A stretch of DNA of 34,113 nucleotides from a virus, in IMG/VR virus record IMGVR_UViG_3300045119_000053, positions 1 through 34,113 of that record. The stretch is one strand, 5' to 3'. The notes under the pieces are model-generated. The model did not search any database and had not been told where the DNA came from. It saw only the letters and a list, made by a program, of their open reading frames with translations. Positions 1 through 8,751 of this stretch are shown here, in pieces. A program made the translations under genes and the position numbers. Position 1 is the first letter of the stretch. Every line of letters begins with the position of its first letter.

Positions 1-93
1 GGGCACGCAATGGACGCTACAAGGCATCTACTACACTACGTGACGTTTTCCCTAAAGGACAACAGGTTCGTAGAAAAGTTGGGAGAGGATTGA
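1..93 (+). CDS. 3' end of a rightward gene, truncated by the window
   Basis: Frame 1 is open from the window edge to a TGA and encodes a 30-residue tail (…HAMDATRHLLHYVTFSL…). The block HAMDATRHLL resembles the C-terminal D-A-x-R-H motif of RuvC-like or other RNase H-fold nucleases, but this is only a resemblance over a short stretch. The gene runs toward the leftward tail genes, so it is convergent with them, and its last codons form one arm of the terminator hairpin. Frame 3 is also open (to 147) and cannot be excluded, but its codon use looks less natural. Confidence 0.4.
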   Translation, partial: GHAMDATRHLLHYVTFSLKDNRFVEKLGED

Positions 94-138
94 GGAGGAG
101 CCCGATCGATGTGATCGTATTCCTAAACCTCTCCCAAC
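78..138 (-). terminator. Terminator hairpin at the end of the late operon
   Basis: GTTGGGAGAGG at 78-88 and CCTCTCCCAAC at 128-138 form a perfect 11-bp stem with a 39-nt loop. Read leftward, the stem is followed by TTTTCT, so it fits a rho-independent terminator for the leftward tail genes, whose last stop codon is at 142-144. The loop is unusually long. The hairpin also overlaps the end of the convergent gene, so it may stop transcription from both sides. Confidence 0.6.
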
Positions 139-141
139 ACC

Positions 142-816
142 TTAGATAGACGTCCAGAAGCCAGCGGTAGTAGCGCCATGAGAATCGTTCATCAGAGTTA
201 CTGATGGCTCATACGCCTGTAGTACGCCACCCCCGGTGTCTACGATCCCTTGGATGTCGATGTAGTACAGGAACCCTGGAGCAATCGGGACGCCAACCGA
301 CAGCTGGTGAAGCCAGTCAACGACTTCGGTAGTTCCTCCTGCTCCAGAAACTACAGGACTTGTCGTGTTATGCGCTCCGGCTACGACACGGATTCGACCT
401 GTTGAACCTGCTGTGAAGGCGTATCCAGCTACAACTCGAACGGCCTTGTGAGCGATTACCACAGGGAGAATCGTTCGCGAGATGATCTGGAAGCCTGCAC
501 CTGCGTTGATCTGAACGTACGGATTAGCACCTAGGGGTGTGAAGTTCTGAGGCAGAGGGAACTGAGGCGTATCCATACCATTCTCGTCGACATAGAACAT
601 CGGCGCCGTTGATCCTGGTATCAACACCTGCATGCCATAGTGCGTGCCTATCTTGCCTACTTGGACACGCCTGTTACCTGAGGCATCGATTGAGGTGAAG
701 GTACCTTCAGACGAAGAGAGTCCTGAGGTCCCGAACTTCTCCAGTTGCGAGATCCGGGCTTCCAGGGCTTGGAGACGTGATTCGTAAGTGACTTCCGGTA
801 GCTGCGGATCACTCAT
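142..816 (-). CDS. Tail-tip / minor tail protein
   Basis: A 224-residue protein, the last gene of the leftward late operon. It starts with a short coiled-coil-like segment (ESRLQALEARISQLEKF, about residues 12-28), as in many trimeric tail-tip or fibre proteins, followed by Gly/Ala/Thr-rich predicted beta structure. Its ATG overlaps the stop of the upstream gene (ATGA), suggesting translational coupling. Position after the Dit and Gp37-like genes supports a role at the distal tail, possibly host recognition. No enzymatic motif is seen and the exact family was not recognised. Confidence 0.65.
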   Translation of the reverse strand: MSDPQLPEVTYESRLQALEARISQLEKFGTSGLSSSEGTFTSIDASGNRRVQVGKIGTHYGMQVLIPGSTAPMFYVDENGMDTPQFPLPQNFTPLGANPYVQINAGAGFQIISRTILPVVIAHKAVRVVAGYAFTAGSTGRIRVVAGAHNTTSPVVSGAGGTTEVVDWLHQLSVGVPIAPGFLYYIDIQGIVDTGGGVLQAYEPSVTLMNDSHGATTAGFWTSI

Positions 817-1916
817 GTCAGGACATCCTCATCATTAAGTCTTACAGTCATTGACTCCCCACCATCGTCGTCGACACGAACTTCGAACTGTACGATTCTG
901 TAGCCGCCTTGAATGTTAACCCAGCCGTCCTGTAGGTTAACTTGAACGTTCGCTCCGCAGCGGAAAGATCCTGGAGTAAGCTCTGGCACGTTCACACGAC
1001 AGATCAATGTTGGGATCGTTTGCGGCTGCCGTACAGTATTTAGATCTGACGTTGCGTGCGAGAGAAGTGTATCGGCCTGACTTACGTCCTTGTAGGAAAA
1101 GGTCGCTTCCCTCATAGGATACTGTAGCAGTGTCGTGTCTTCGACTGTCTGGATTGCCATATCGATACCTTCGCCAGCACCAATGGCGTCTACCTTCTTA
1201 GCTGCCTTAGTGGCATCGATCGGAAGGGTATACGATATGACGTTGGTTGGGTAGTCGAAGCGAATGCCTGGAGCATCTGGCACGATCGGGTAGTAGAGTC
1301 TGAACACCTTATTGATTGTACTACCTGCGTAGTCACAGTCAATGAAGAACTCAAACCCATTGTCTAGTGCGGCCAATTGTTCAACAACCTTACCAATAAC
1401 CTGACGTTCCCAAGAGTTGTAGGTCCTGGTACGAAGTTGCTGGATACCTCCTCCGTCAGTAGTTAGCTCACTTCCTACCGTGACACCAATGCTTGCAGTG
1501 GGTCCATGTATGCCTGTGTTCTGAGCATAGTTGATAATGTCTCGTGCGATGAACAACTGGTCAGCGTCAGTGTAAGACTTGGTGTCTCGAATGTAACGAC
1601 CCCTGTTGTTGTTCTCTTGGAAGTAAGACCAGAACTCGTTCGCACCTAACGACAAGGTGGACTCTTCAGTTCCAGACTGAACGTTGGCTCTCCAGAGGAT
1701 TCCTCCCCAGACAATAGCCCCCTCCCGCTCGACGTAGATGGCAGTGTTCCAAGGACTAATAACGTCCTGTGTGGCCTTAGCGTGACGAGCTGAAATGGTT
1801 GCGGTTAGAGCCCCGGCATTGTTCAGGATACTAGAATACGACACACCACTCAAAGGCAGCTCAGCCTTAGGTAGGTTGGTGAGAACGTCGTAAAACAAGT
1901 ATCTGTAGCTAGTCAT
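813..1916 (-). CDS. Gp37-like siphovirus tail protein
   Basis: A 367-residue protein. The opening (SYRYLFYDVLTNLPKAELPL), the early block TAIYVEREGAIVWGGILW (about residues 58-75) and the later FDYPTNVISY region resemble the siphovirus Gp37-like tail family (ReqiPepy6 type), whose members form the baseplate hub or lie next to it. It starts at a TAATG overlap with the gene before it and ends in an ATGA overlap with the gene after it. It occupies the usual slot just after Dit. The family call is from pattern memory, not a search. No peptidase or glycosidase motif was noticed. Confidence 0.7.
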   Translation of the reverse strand: MTSYRYLFYDVLTNLPKAELPLSGVSYSSILNNAGALTATISARHAKATQDVISPWNTAIYVEREGAIVWGGILWRANVQSGTEESTLSLGANEFWSYFQENNNRGRYIRDTKSYTDADQLFIARDIINYAQNTGIHGPTASIGVTVGSELTTDGGGIQQLRTRTYNSWERQVIGKVVEQLAALDNGFEFFIDCDYAGSTINKVFRLYYPIVPDAPGIRFDYPTNVISYTLPIDATKAAKKVDAIGAGEGIDMAIQTVEDTTLLQYPMREATFSYKDVSQADTLLSHATSDLNTVRQPQTIPTLICRVNVPELTPGSFRCGANVQVNLQDGWVNIQGGYRIVQFEVRVDDDGGESMTVRLNDEDVLT

Positions 1917-3019
1917 TAGGCAGCGGCACCATTCGGGCCCATGTCTTCAATCGACATCCACGCCGGCCCAGGGTTGCCCGGAAGTGCGTTAGCGTTGAGG
2001 TCAACTGCGAAAGCATTACAAGTTACAGACACTTTGTACGCATGCGATGCAGCAGTCGGAGTTAGGACAACTGCACCATGCACGATTCGTGCGTCTGTAG
2101 CGTTCTGCTTAGCAAAGTTGCCGAACTGGGAAATGTTTGTAGCTCCTTCACGAAGGTACACTTCAACTAGTCCTGCACCAGCATTCGCTACGAACGATCC
2201 CTTAAATGTAATCCTGATCCTTCGGTTGGCTACAAAGGTGTTAGTGAGTGTAAGACTTGTCAAGTCAGTAGGACCTGTAGTTATACCTGTCTGGTTAGCA
2301 GTTGCTTCTACATAACCACTAGCCATGACACCCCAAGGCATCTTCCAGGGACGACGCCAGGTACCAGCTGACGTGTAGACCATTACTTCTTCTGTGTCCG
2401 ACTCGTACACCATAAGCCCAGTCGAGGCTGCAGCTTGAGCAGGACCACCCAAAGCGTTGATGGAATACGCACCATACAGAATCCCAGGGCGTCGTGCAGA
2501 GTTGACTACTGACATACCTGTAGGGATTCTTGGACGCAAGTCAGCAATGTTAGCGTTCGTAATAGTTGTCTGAGTGAACGCGATAGTGACTCGAGCCAGA
2601 GCGATCGTGTTCGACGGTAGTGCTGGATCGGTCGGCGAAGCTGAGGCAGTACCAGCTACGATAACAATGTCCCAAGCATTAGTTGCTCCGGAGTAAACCT
2701 GGTCTCGTACTCTAGCGCAAACCAAGTCGAAGCGCGACTGGCCTGCAGTACCCGGAGCAGCTCCATGTGTCAGGTTGACGTTGGCGTCGTTGTAGGCTGC
2801 ATACATACCTTGGGTGATAGACTCATCACCAAAGATAAGTGCGCCACCAGCGCTAGTCCTACTGTTCATGTTAGAGCCAGTGTCCTGAGTCACTAACAAG
2901 TCATTAGGACCGTAGACACCTTCCATGCGAGCTGAGCCAGACGCAAGCATAAGTCTGAACATATCAGACTTATGGTCCGTCCTGTTCTGTAGAACATACG
3001 CTGGGTTCTTTTCAGTCAC
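1916..3019 (-). CDS. Minor tail / baseplate protein
   Basis: A 367-residue protein with a GTG start preceded by AGGAG. The N-terminal half (…GSARMEGVYGPNDLLVT…, …GGALIFGDESITQGMYAAYNDANVNLTH…, …RFDLVCARVRD…, …ALARVTIAFTQTTITNANIADLRPR) has the layout common in tail-tip proteins of actinophages that attach a receptor-binding domain. The C-terminal third (about residue 225 on) is Thr/Ala/Asn-rich and predicted beta, probably a jelly-roll-like module. It sits between the Dit-like and Gp37-like genes. Exact function is unknown; host binding is an inference from position and composition. Confidence 0.65.
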   Translation of the reverse strand: MTEKNPAYVLQNRTDHKSDMFRLMLASGSARMEGVYGPNDLLVTQDTGSNMNSRTSAGGALIFGDESITQGMYAAYNDANVNLTHGAAPGTAGQSRFDLVCARVRDQVYSGATNAWDIVIVAGTASASPTDPALPSNTIALARVTIAFTQTTITNANIADLRPRIPTGMSVVNSARRPGILYGAYSINALGGPAQAAASTGLMVYESDTEEVMVYTSAGTWRRPWKMPWGVMASGYVEATANQTGITTGPTDLTSLTLTNTFVANRRIRITFKGSFVANAGAGLVEVYLREGATNISQFGNFAKQNATDARIVHGAVVLTPTAASHAYKVSVTCNAFAVDLNANALPGNPGPAWMSIEDMGPNGAAA

Positions 3020-3028
3020 TGTCTTCTC

Positions 3029-3895
3029 CTACACTGCAGCGTGCCAAGCGGATCGCCAAGCGATGTTGGCTGTACCTGAACCGGAGCTTGCACTTAGTCG
3101 AACTACATTAACGCCAGGACGTAGCATCCACCAAATCGAATCAGCGGTGAGAGTACTGTAACGAGTTGCTGTCCCCAGCATAACAGTCCTAGCAGCAAAG
3201 TCAACTGTTAAGACTTCGCCAGAACCCAAAGCGATCGTACTCTTCCAAGTCTCCCCTGTGGTCTGGTTTTGGAGCTGCGGGGCAGTCAGCGGCCCTGTCA
3301 ACGTTACCACAGGAGGAGTTGTTATATCTCCAATGTTATTGCAAGTGGCTAGAGTACCGCCTCCTACAGAACCTCCAAAGGAGAGGTCGAAGAGCATGTC
3401 GAAAGCAAACCCTGTACCTTCTACAGCAAGTCCAGCCGTAGCTGTGTTCAAAACATTTTCGTAGATCCTGGGATCGGGACACCAGAACATGAGTGTGAAG
3501 TTGCCATAGCCAAGAGCAAAGTCACGATCGATTGGAAGCGCACGTCGGCGAACTCTACAGTTGACTCTTTTCTTCACTCCGTCTAGGAGTTGGAAAACAA
3601 GTGGAATCAACTGCGGCTCGTAACTTTCAAAAAGCGACGTAGCAGTTCGAAGGTTCACGATAGCGTTTGGATCTGACGTGATGATGTTCGCTCTCATGAT
3701 GACTGTTCTAGTCGACATGAGATCAGGTGTCAAGTCGAAGGACCCATGATCCAGTGGCTTCTTGACGTCACCTTCTCGAACAGCCATCAGGTCAAGACCA
3801 TCTATGCCTGAGATGTCGTAACTACTTTGATCCCCGAACAGCAAGTTGTTGAACTCGAACTGATAGGGAAGCGTGATCAGATCTCCTGCAGCCAT
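3029..3895 (-). CDS. Distal tail protein (Dit-like)
   Basis: A 288-residue protein directly after the tape measure, the classical place for the siphovirus distal tail (Dit) protein that caps the tail tube and anchors the tip. It opens with a beta-rich hub-like segment (ITLPYQFEFNNLLFGDQSSY; then DISGIDGLD). The block RALPIDRDFALGYGNFTLMFWCPDPRIYE is typical of Dit proteins ('...F.v.f.apDPr.Y'). The C-terminal half is beta-rich (…TTGETWKSTIALGSGEVL…) like the carbohydrate-binding-like domain of long Dits. Its ATG overlaps the tape-measure stop. Confidence 0.75.
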   Translation of the reverse strand: MAAGDLITLPYQFEFNNLLFGDQSSYDISGIDGLDLMAVREGDVKKPLDHGSFDLTPDLMSTRTVIMRANIITSDPNAIVNLRTATSLFESYEPQLIPLVFQLLDGVKKRVNCRVRRRALPIDRDFALGYGNFTLMFWCPDPRIYENVLNTATAGLAVEGTGFAFDMLFDLSFGGSVGGGTLATCNNIGDITTPPVVTLTGPLTAPQLQNQTTGETWKSTIALGSGEVLTVDFAARTVMLGTATRYSTLTADSIWWMLRPGVNVVRLSASSGSGTANIAWRSAWHAAV

Positions 3896-6399
3896 TACGT
3901 AATCGCCTTACTAGGTGTCTGCCAGGGGTTAGTTGCTTGCACCCAAGCGAGCTCGCGACCAATTTCGAAGGGGTCAGCGTTACTCTGGACGTTTACATTT
4001 ATTGATTGATCGTTGCTTACCGTTTGTGGTAGTGTTGTAGGTGCTCCAGCTGTTTGAACGTTTGCTGAGATGTTCGAAATGTGCTCGTACACCATCTTCT
4101 CGTTGTCCTTCAAGCCCTTCACCATATCGGTCATCAGGTCACGACCAACATCTCTGGTGAAGTACCAGGGGCTACCGAGAAGGCCGAACGTCAGCTTATC
4201 GGCAATGTCACCAGCGAAGCCCGTAATCTTGTCCATCAGCCAGCCTGCAGAGTCCTTGATACCGTCCCAAAGGTTGTGAACTATATCCTTACCAATGGTC
4301 CACAACTTATCCCAGAGACCGGAGACCCAACCAGCAATAGCTGCAGGCAAGTTAATGAACCAGTTTCGAACTGAATCAATGGCGTTACCGACAGCATCGA
4401 GAATACCATGTACAGCATCCCAGAACAAGTTCCAAAGCAAGCCTGCAAGTGCGCCTAGGGCACCCAAAATCTTCGCTGGGAAGGCATCGAACCAGTTCAA
4501 CAGAGTGTCAAACAGGAACTTGAAGATAGCAATGACACCATCTTGAATGCCCTTAGCGATGTCGACAAGTCCATCCATGAACTGACTAAAGTCACCGTGG
4601 ATGATTCCTGTAACAACTTTAACGATGCCCTTGATGATTTCCAAGGCAGCGTTGAAGATGCCCACGATGAAGTTCCAGACATTCATGACCTGGTCCATGA
4701 TGTTGCTACCCCAGGTATCCCAGATGAACTTGTAGATGCCTACTGCCCACGAGAAGAGTGTAGTGACATCGTTAACAAGGTTGGTAACAATATCTGTAAC
4801 TGAGGACTTAAGGTTGTTCCAGGTCTCCTCAACATCACTCAGAATCTGCTTACCATTTTCTTTCCAGAACTTTTCTAGGTCGTTGAGTACGTCTTCTACC
4901 AAGCCTCTGACACTGTCAAGGGCATCGTTTATTCCACCCTTGATCTTGTTCCAGATGTGCTTGGTGTAGTTGTAGACGTCGTTCCAGAGGTCGACAAAGA
5001 AGTCCTTAACAGTATCCCAGTGCGTAACGATTTCGTAAGCCGCTACAGCCAAGAGAGCCAAGACAGCTAGGATGATAAGGATAGCGGCAACAACAGGAGC
5101 CGACATCAATGCGAACAGGCCTGCAAGTACAAGTATGGCACCACCAACAAGCAAGATGACGCCCATGATCAACATGAACGCGGCAACACCAAGACCAATC
5201 CAAATGACGAGTTCCTTTGTCTTGCCGTTGAGACCTTCCCAGAGGCCCATAAGGAACTCACCAACACCCAAGAGCTTCATTCCGATAGGAATCAGTTGCT
5301 CACCTATTTCCTGACGGAAGATCTTAAAGTGGTTCGTAAGCAGCTGAGCCTGGCTCTGAGGCTGCTTGAACATGATGTCGTAGGCCTTCTTCATCGCTCC
5401 AGTAGTGTTCTCACTTGACATGTCTCCGACCAAGCCTTGCAGCTGACCGAAGTTCTTTATTGCCAAGTCGAAGAACCTACGAGCCTGAATTGTACCTCCA
5501 GCACCCTTGAACAACTCTTGAAGGGCTGCGACTCGTTCTGGCTGAGTCATAGTCGACATCTTCTGAGTCAGCTCACCAACCACGTCAAGCATAGGTCGGA
5601 AGTTACCAGAAGCGTCAGAGACAGCAATACCCATTGCAGCGAGTCGTGGAGCAACCTTAGCGTTGGACAACGCGTCAAGAGCACGGGCAGCAGAAGTTGA
5701 TGCCATTGCAGCGCTCAAGCCATTCCTAGTCAGGAAGGCGAGCATGCCTGCAAGTGTTTCTACACTTTGCCCTGCACGAGCTGTAGACGGAAGAGCTCTA
5801 CCGATAGTCGATGCGAACTCTTCGTAAGTACCAACACCCTTACGGACAAGTTGGAACTGCAAGTCCATAACATGGGTAGCGTCCGTTATGGGAAGCTTGA
5901 ACGCATTCATGATCGCGATAGTCGAACGACCAGCAGTCTGTACGTCTACCTGGCCAGCGACTGCTTCCTTAGAGAATCCTCTCAGAAGCGTGGCTGCGTC
6001 CTTGACACCCACGTTCATGGACGAGAAGATGTCGTACAAGGCTGGCTGGAGCTGCTCAAGAGGCACCGGAATCACCTTAGCGATGTCGATACCTATCTGC
6101 TCTAGTTCCTTTACAGAGGTCTTTGTCTTATCGACCTGAGTCAGCGTCAGAGCAGCTTGCTGACGATACTCCATAGCGCCTTGAGTAGCAGAAGCGAAGA
6201 AGGCAAGACCAGCAGCACCGACGCCTGCGATACCAGCTCCGACACCAGAGATAGCGGCACCAACCCCCATCAGCTTACCACCCAGCTGCTGGGACTTGGT
6301 GCCAACTGTGCCGAAGACTGAACCAAGACCAAGGACAGTACGACTAGCCTCATCACGAGCACGCATGATAAGGAGTACTTCCCTAACGCCTAGCGGCAT
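3895..6399 (-). CDS. Tape measure protein
   Basis: An 834-residue protein, the longest gene of the tail module, which sets tail length by acting as a ruler inside the tube. The N-terminal part (about 30-75) is Gly/Ala-rich and hydrophobic. Residues about 80-330 resemble the TP901-type tape-measure domain (…AALTLTQVDKTKTSVKELEQ…; …SSMNVGVKDAATLLRGFSKEA…). A strongly hydrophobic stretch lies at about 395-455, and a Trp-rich, helical, repeated region (…LWDKLWTIGKDIVHNLWDGIKD…) runs to about 730. At roughly 1.5 Å per residue it would predict a tail near 125 nm. Its start lies 17 bp inside the frameshifted chaperone frame. Confidence 0.93.
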   Translation of the reverse strand: MPLGVREVLLIMRARDEASRTVLGLGSVFGTVGTKSQQLGGKLMGVGAAISGVGAGIAGVGAAGLAFFASATQGAMEYRQQAALTLTQVDKTKTSVKELEQIGIDIAKVIPVPLEQLQPALYDIFSSMNVGVKDAATLLRGFSKEAVAGQVDVQTAGRSTIAIMNAFKLPITDATHVMDLQFQLVRKGVGTYEEFASTIGRALPSTARAGQSVETLAGMLAFLTRNGLSAAMASTSAARALDALSNAKVAPRLAAMGIAVSDASGNFRPMLDVVGELTQKMSTMTQPERVAALQELFKGAGGTIQARRFFDLAIKNFGQLQGLVGDMSSENTTGAMKKAYDIMFKQPQSQAQLLTNHFKIFRQEIGEQLIPIGMKLLGVGEFLMGLWEGLNGKTKELVIWIGLGVAAFMLIMGVILLVGGAILVLAGLFALMSAPVVAAILIILAVLALLAVAAYEIVTHWDTVKDFFVDLWNDVYNYTKHIWNKIKGGINDALDSVRGLVEDVLNDLEKFWKENGKQILSDVEETWNNLKSSVTDIVTNLVNDVTTLFSWAVGIYKFIWDTWGSNIMDQVMNVWNFIVGIFNAALEIIKGIVKVVTGIIHGDFSQFMDGLVDIAKGIQDGVIAIFKFLFDTLLNWFDAFPAKILGALGALAGLLWNLFWDAVHGILDAVGNAIDSVRNWFINLPAAIAGWVSGLWDKLWTIGKDIVHNLWDGIKDSAGWLMDKITGFAGDIADKLTFGLLGSPWYFTRDVGRDLMTDMVKGLKDNEKMVYEHISNISANVQTAGAPTTLPQTVSNDQSINVNVQSNADPFEIGRELAWVQATNPWQTPSKAIT

Positions 6400-6999
6400 C
6401 AGCCTCGTCCTTCATCTTTCGAGTCTCGTCCATTTGTTTCAGACCCTGAGCTTCTAGTACCATTTCCATTCCACGCACGTGAAGGTTGTTCTGATCTAGA
6501 ACACCCCCAACGTTAGGCAAAGCTCCTAAGGCCTGGCAAAGGTTAGTGAGATTGATCACCCTGATCGCAACATGATCAACCGGATCGAGTGGCTTAAGGT
6601 CTCTTTCAAACCTTACAGCGAACTCGATCCGTTTCCGGAGTTTCCCTCACTGACCTCAAACTGGTTCAGCTTGTCAATGAGCGAACTGATTTCCTCACCG
6701 ATTCGAGGATTCAGTCGACCCATGTCCTGTGGGAAAGAGAGAGTGTTCCCGTTCTCATCTTCCAGGTTGTGTTCCACGAGACAGTTCTGGAACTCGTACT
6801 GAGCAACAGCTAGCTGCATCATAGACACATCAATCTGCATGTTCTGCTCAGTAGTCCCTGACATAGCCATCTTGCCTGCCATCTCGCGACGATGCAAGTA
6901 CTGGTTGTACGTCAGAGGTCTCAGAACAACATAACCCTCCGGACAGGACTTAAGATCGAACCTTTGGGTATCTTCACTTGTAACGGTAGCTTTAGGCAC
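6383..6999 (-). CDS. Tail assembly chaperone, -1 frameshift fusion product (G-T type)
   Basis: Between the short chaperone gene and the tape measure, the -1 frame is open with no start codon of its own. Slipping back one base at GGGAAAC (6640-6646) joins 120 residues of the first frame to 85 residues that begin LRKRIEFAVRFERDLKPLDP and end at TAG 6383-6385, giving a protein of about 205 residues. This matches the conserved G/GT arrangement of lambda-like tail chaperones, in which a few percent of ribosomes make the fusion that binds the tape measure. The extension ends 17 bp inside the tape-measure gene. The product is inferred from sequence only. Confidence 0.85.
6613..6999 (-). CDS. Tail assembly chaperone, unshifted product (G type)
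   Basis: A 128-residue acidic protein, GTG start with a strong AAGGAGGAG ribosome binding site. It lies between the tail tube and tape measure, the invariant place for this gene. The block GYVVLRPLTYNQYLHRREMAG (about residues 21-41) and the following helical segments resemble actinophage tail assembly chaperones, which coat the tape measure during tail assembly and are not part of the virion. It terminates eight codons after the slippery site. Confidence 0.85.
   Translation of the reverse strand: MPKATVTSEDTQRFDLKSCPEGYVVLRPLTYNQYLHRREMAGKMAMSGTTEQNMQIDVSMMQLAVAQYEFQNCLVEHNLEDENGNTLSFPQDMGRLNPRIGEEISSLIDKLNQFEVSEGNSGNGSSSL
6640..6646 (-). other. Programmed -1 ribosomal frameshift site GGGAAAC
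   Basis: On the minus strand the frame reads gaG GGA AAC, the canonical X XXY YYZ slippery heptamer, closely like GGGAAAG of phage lambda G/T. It lies near the end of the first frame, and the -1 frame is open for 85 codons downstream. A second, similar string (GGAAACG) occurs nine bases later but is not in slippery register. No strong pseudoknot was traced by eye. Confidence 0.9.
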
Positions 7000-7026
7000 G
7001 GCTCCTCCTTTATGCCTTGGAAGCTA

Positions 7027-7959
7027 TTATGTGATTACTTCTTGGGTCTTGACAACAATTTCGTACGCCTTGCTGGTTGCAGGGTCGTACTCGGCCACGT
7101 ACTCGACCGTTCCACGAACGAGATCACCCTGACCACTCAGGTTGACCTCGTACGAGTTCTTGATGGTGACAGCGCTCTTGATCTGGACGCTGTTGTTCAC
7201 CGACTTAGTCGCCAGGATCGTGATGTCCGTGGCTGTGTACGCCTTGAAGGCATCGTACTCAGTGCGAGAGTCGAAGTCGCGGTCGCACTTGATCGTGACG
7301 GTGCGCTCACCCCACTTGATGTCGACAGGCTTACGAGACGAGGACAACCTATGAATAGGCTCTCCTGCCTCGTCGATCGTCCACGTGATGGTGTCAGCAT
7401 CTGTAACTGTCGATCCACCAACAGTCAAGGTGTACGTACCTGCACCGTAAGGAGTTCCTGTAGGCCACGTTGGAGTTGGGTTCGCACCCGTCGCTTCGTC
7501 GAGACCAATCACAGAAGCCTTACACATCAAGACCATGTCCTCGATGGTAAACTCCAACCCTGTGACGACACATCCTGTGTAGACGAACGTCTGGTTGTTC
7601 CTCAGGATCGAGATCGTCATGGCTGGCTTCTGCGGGACCATGCCCTGGTGCGTAGGTGTGGTCGTGTAGACAAAGTTCGTCGCACCTGTCTTCGCGACCG
7701 AGTTACGACTCACGTGCAACCAGTAGACCAGGAACTCTTCCAGACATTCGAAGGTGATATCACCTTCAACCCAAGAGTTTCCGGACACCGCACCATGCTG
7801 GTCAGCGATTGCTCGGATCGACCGACGATGATGAGTGTTCTGCTTGTACGTCAGACTCTCACTCATGATCGGGGCGAACTTGGTGGGAGGCACTGCAGTA
7901 CCTGCTGTCACCTCGAATGCGATGCCGCAGATTCCGACTGCGCCAATGTTACGACCCAT
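7027..7959 (-). CDS. Major tail (tube) protein
   Basis: A 310-residue protein located immediately before the chaperone genes, the standard position of the tail tube subunit. It starts MGRNIGAVGICGIAFEVTAG, followed by …AVPPTKFAPIMSESLTY, a pattern common to long actinophage tube proteins ('...e.t.GT...p..fi...es...'). The body is beta-rich with Thr/Val alternation (…TIKCDRDFDSRTEYDAFKAY…, …YEVNLSGQGDLVRGTVEYV…). Its ATG lies inside the last codons of the upstream gene. Tube identity is by position and fold-like pattern. Confidence 0.82.
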   Translation of the reverse strand: MGRNIGAVGICGIAFEVTAGTAVPPTKFAPIMSESLTYKQNTHHRRSIRAIADQHGAVSGNSWVEGDITFECLEEFLVYWLHVSRNSVAKTGATNFVYTTTPTHQGMVPQKPAMTISILRNNQTFVYTGCVVTGLEFTIEDMVLMCKASVIGLDEATGANPTPTWPTGTPYGAGTYTLTVGGSTVTDADTITWTIDEAGEPIHRLSSSRKPVDIKWGERTVTIKCDRDFDSRTEYDAFKAYTATDITILATKSVNNSVQIKSAVTIKNSYEVNLSGQGDLVRGTVEYVAEYDPATSKAYEIVVKTQEVIT

Positions 7960-8317
7960 CTTCTGCTACCTCCTGTTCCGCCGGGCCCTCAGCGCTTACC
8001 ACAGGGGTAGGAGATTCAGGCTCATCTTCTGACTCTCTTCCCAGCTCTTCGTCGAAGATTGCTTCTTGCATGTCTACTTCGACAACCAAATCGGAAGGAG
8101 CATCGGGATCTGACTGGGCAACTGCTTCTGGCCACTCATCGTCTGAGTAGACCAATGTCTCCGAATCCTCAGGCCAGATGTAGCCTTGGGATTCGAACGT
8201 AGCTAACATCTCGTCGGTCACATCGGTTGTGGTTCCGTTCTCGAACACTCCTAGGCCAGGGATTTCCATTGACTGTTCCCCAAGGCTAGTGAGATCGACT
8301 GTTACTTGCTTGGTCAT
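7949..8317 (-). CDS. Acidic neck/tail-region protein, function unknown
   Basis: A 122-residue, strongly acidic protein. I choose the ATG at 8317 (MTKQVTVDLTSLGEQSM…), which overlaps the upstream stop as ATGA; a longer reading from 8350 lacks a ribosome binding site. The first 50 residues (IPGLGVFENGTTTDVTDEMLATFESQGYIWPE) form a compact domain of the kind found in small actinophage head-tail proteins that precede the tube gene. The rest is Glu/Asp/Ser-rich and probably disordered. It may help join head and tail; that is inference from position. Confidence 0.6.
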   Translation of the reverse strand: MTKQVTVDLTSLGEQSMEIPGLGVFENGTTTDVTDEMLATFESQGYIWPEDSETLVYSDDEWPEAVAQSDPDAPSDLVVEVDMQEAIFDEELGRESEDEPESPTPVVSAEGPAEQEVAEDGS

Positions 8318-8751
8318 GGCGCTAACCTCGTTTTCGAAATCCCCATCCATGTAATGCGATGCGCTCGCATGGCAGCTCCTCCTCGTACAGCAACTCCAGG
8401 CTCTGAGTTATTACAGAACCCGTGAATCACCAAACCTCCCAAGGTCACGTCGTTATGTAACAGACGTTGAACCTGTTCAGCGAACTGATCGCATTCCTTA
8501 CGGGTCTTCTGTGCGGACTGAATCGGGCAGTGGTACACAAAGATGTACACACTTAGTTCATTCCTAGTCATGCCTCCTGTAGCAATGCCTTGCAGCTCTC
8601 GGGCTAGACCAGCTGACTCAACTGCTGCTGCAGGAGTCCTAGGAATAAGATCCTGATCACCATAGAAGACATCTTCAAAGCCAAGCTCTGTATGGTCTTC
8701 TAGTAGCGACACAATCGTTTGGGTGATTGTTTCAAGACTGTCCGTGGTCAT
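8314..8751 (-). CDS. Tail terminator-like protein
   Basis: A 145-residue protein two genes before the tail tube. The layout (N-terminal amphipathic helix SLETITQTIVSLLEDHTEL, then beta strands such as NELSVYIFVYHCPIQSAQK, and a C-terminal MRAHRITWMGISK) fits tail terminator proteins, which cap the finished tail and bind the head connector. The call rests on position and secondary-structure pattern rather than a unique motif. It is coupled upstream by a TAATG overlap and downstream by ATGA. Confidence 0.6.
   Translation of the reverse strand: MTTDSLETITQTIVSLLEDHTELGFEDVFYGDQDLIPRTPAAAVESAGLARELQGIATGGMTRNELSVYIFVYHCPIQSAQKTRKECDQFAEQVQRLLHNDVTLGGLVIHGFCNNSEPGVAVRGGAAMRAHRITWMGISKTRLAP

Noticed and set aside
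1-147. Alternative frame 3 reading to TAG at 145-147
   Set aside because: It would run through the terminator hairpin into the end of the tail gene and has less natural codon use than frame 1, though it cannot be excluded.
6892-8010. Long rightward open frame (372 codons) opposite the tail tube gene
   Set aside because: It is antisense to a well-supported late gene, has no ribosome binding site and an Arg/Cys/Leu-rich composition typical of shadow frames.
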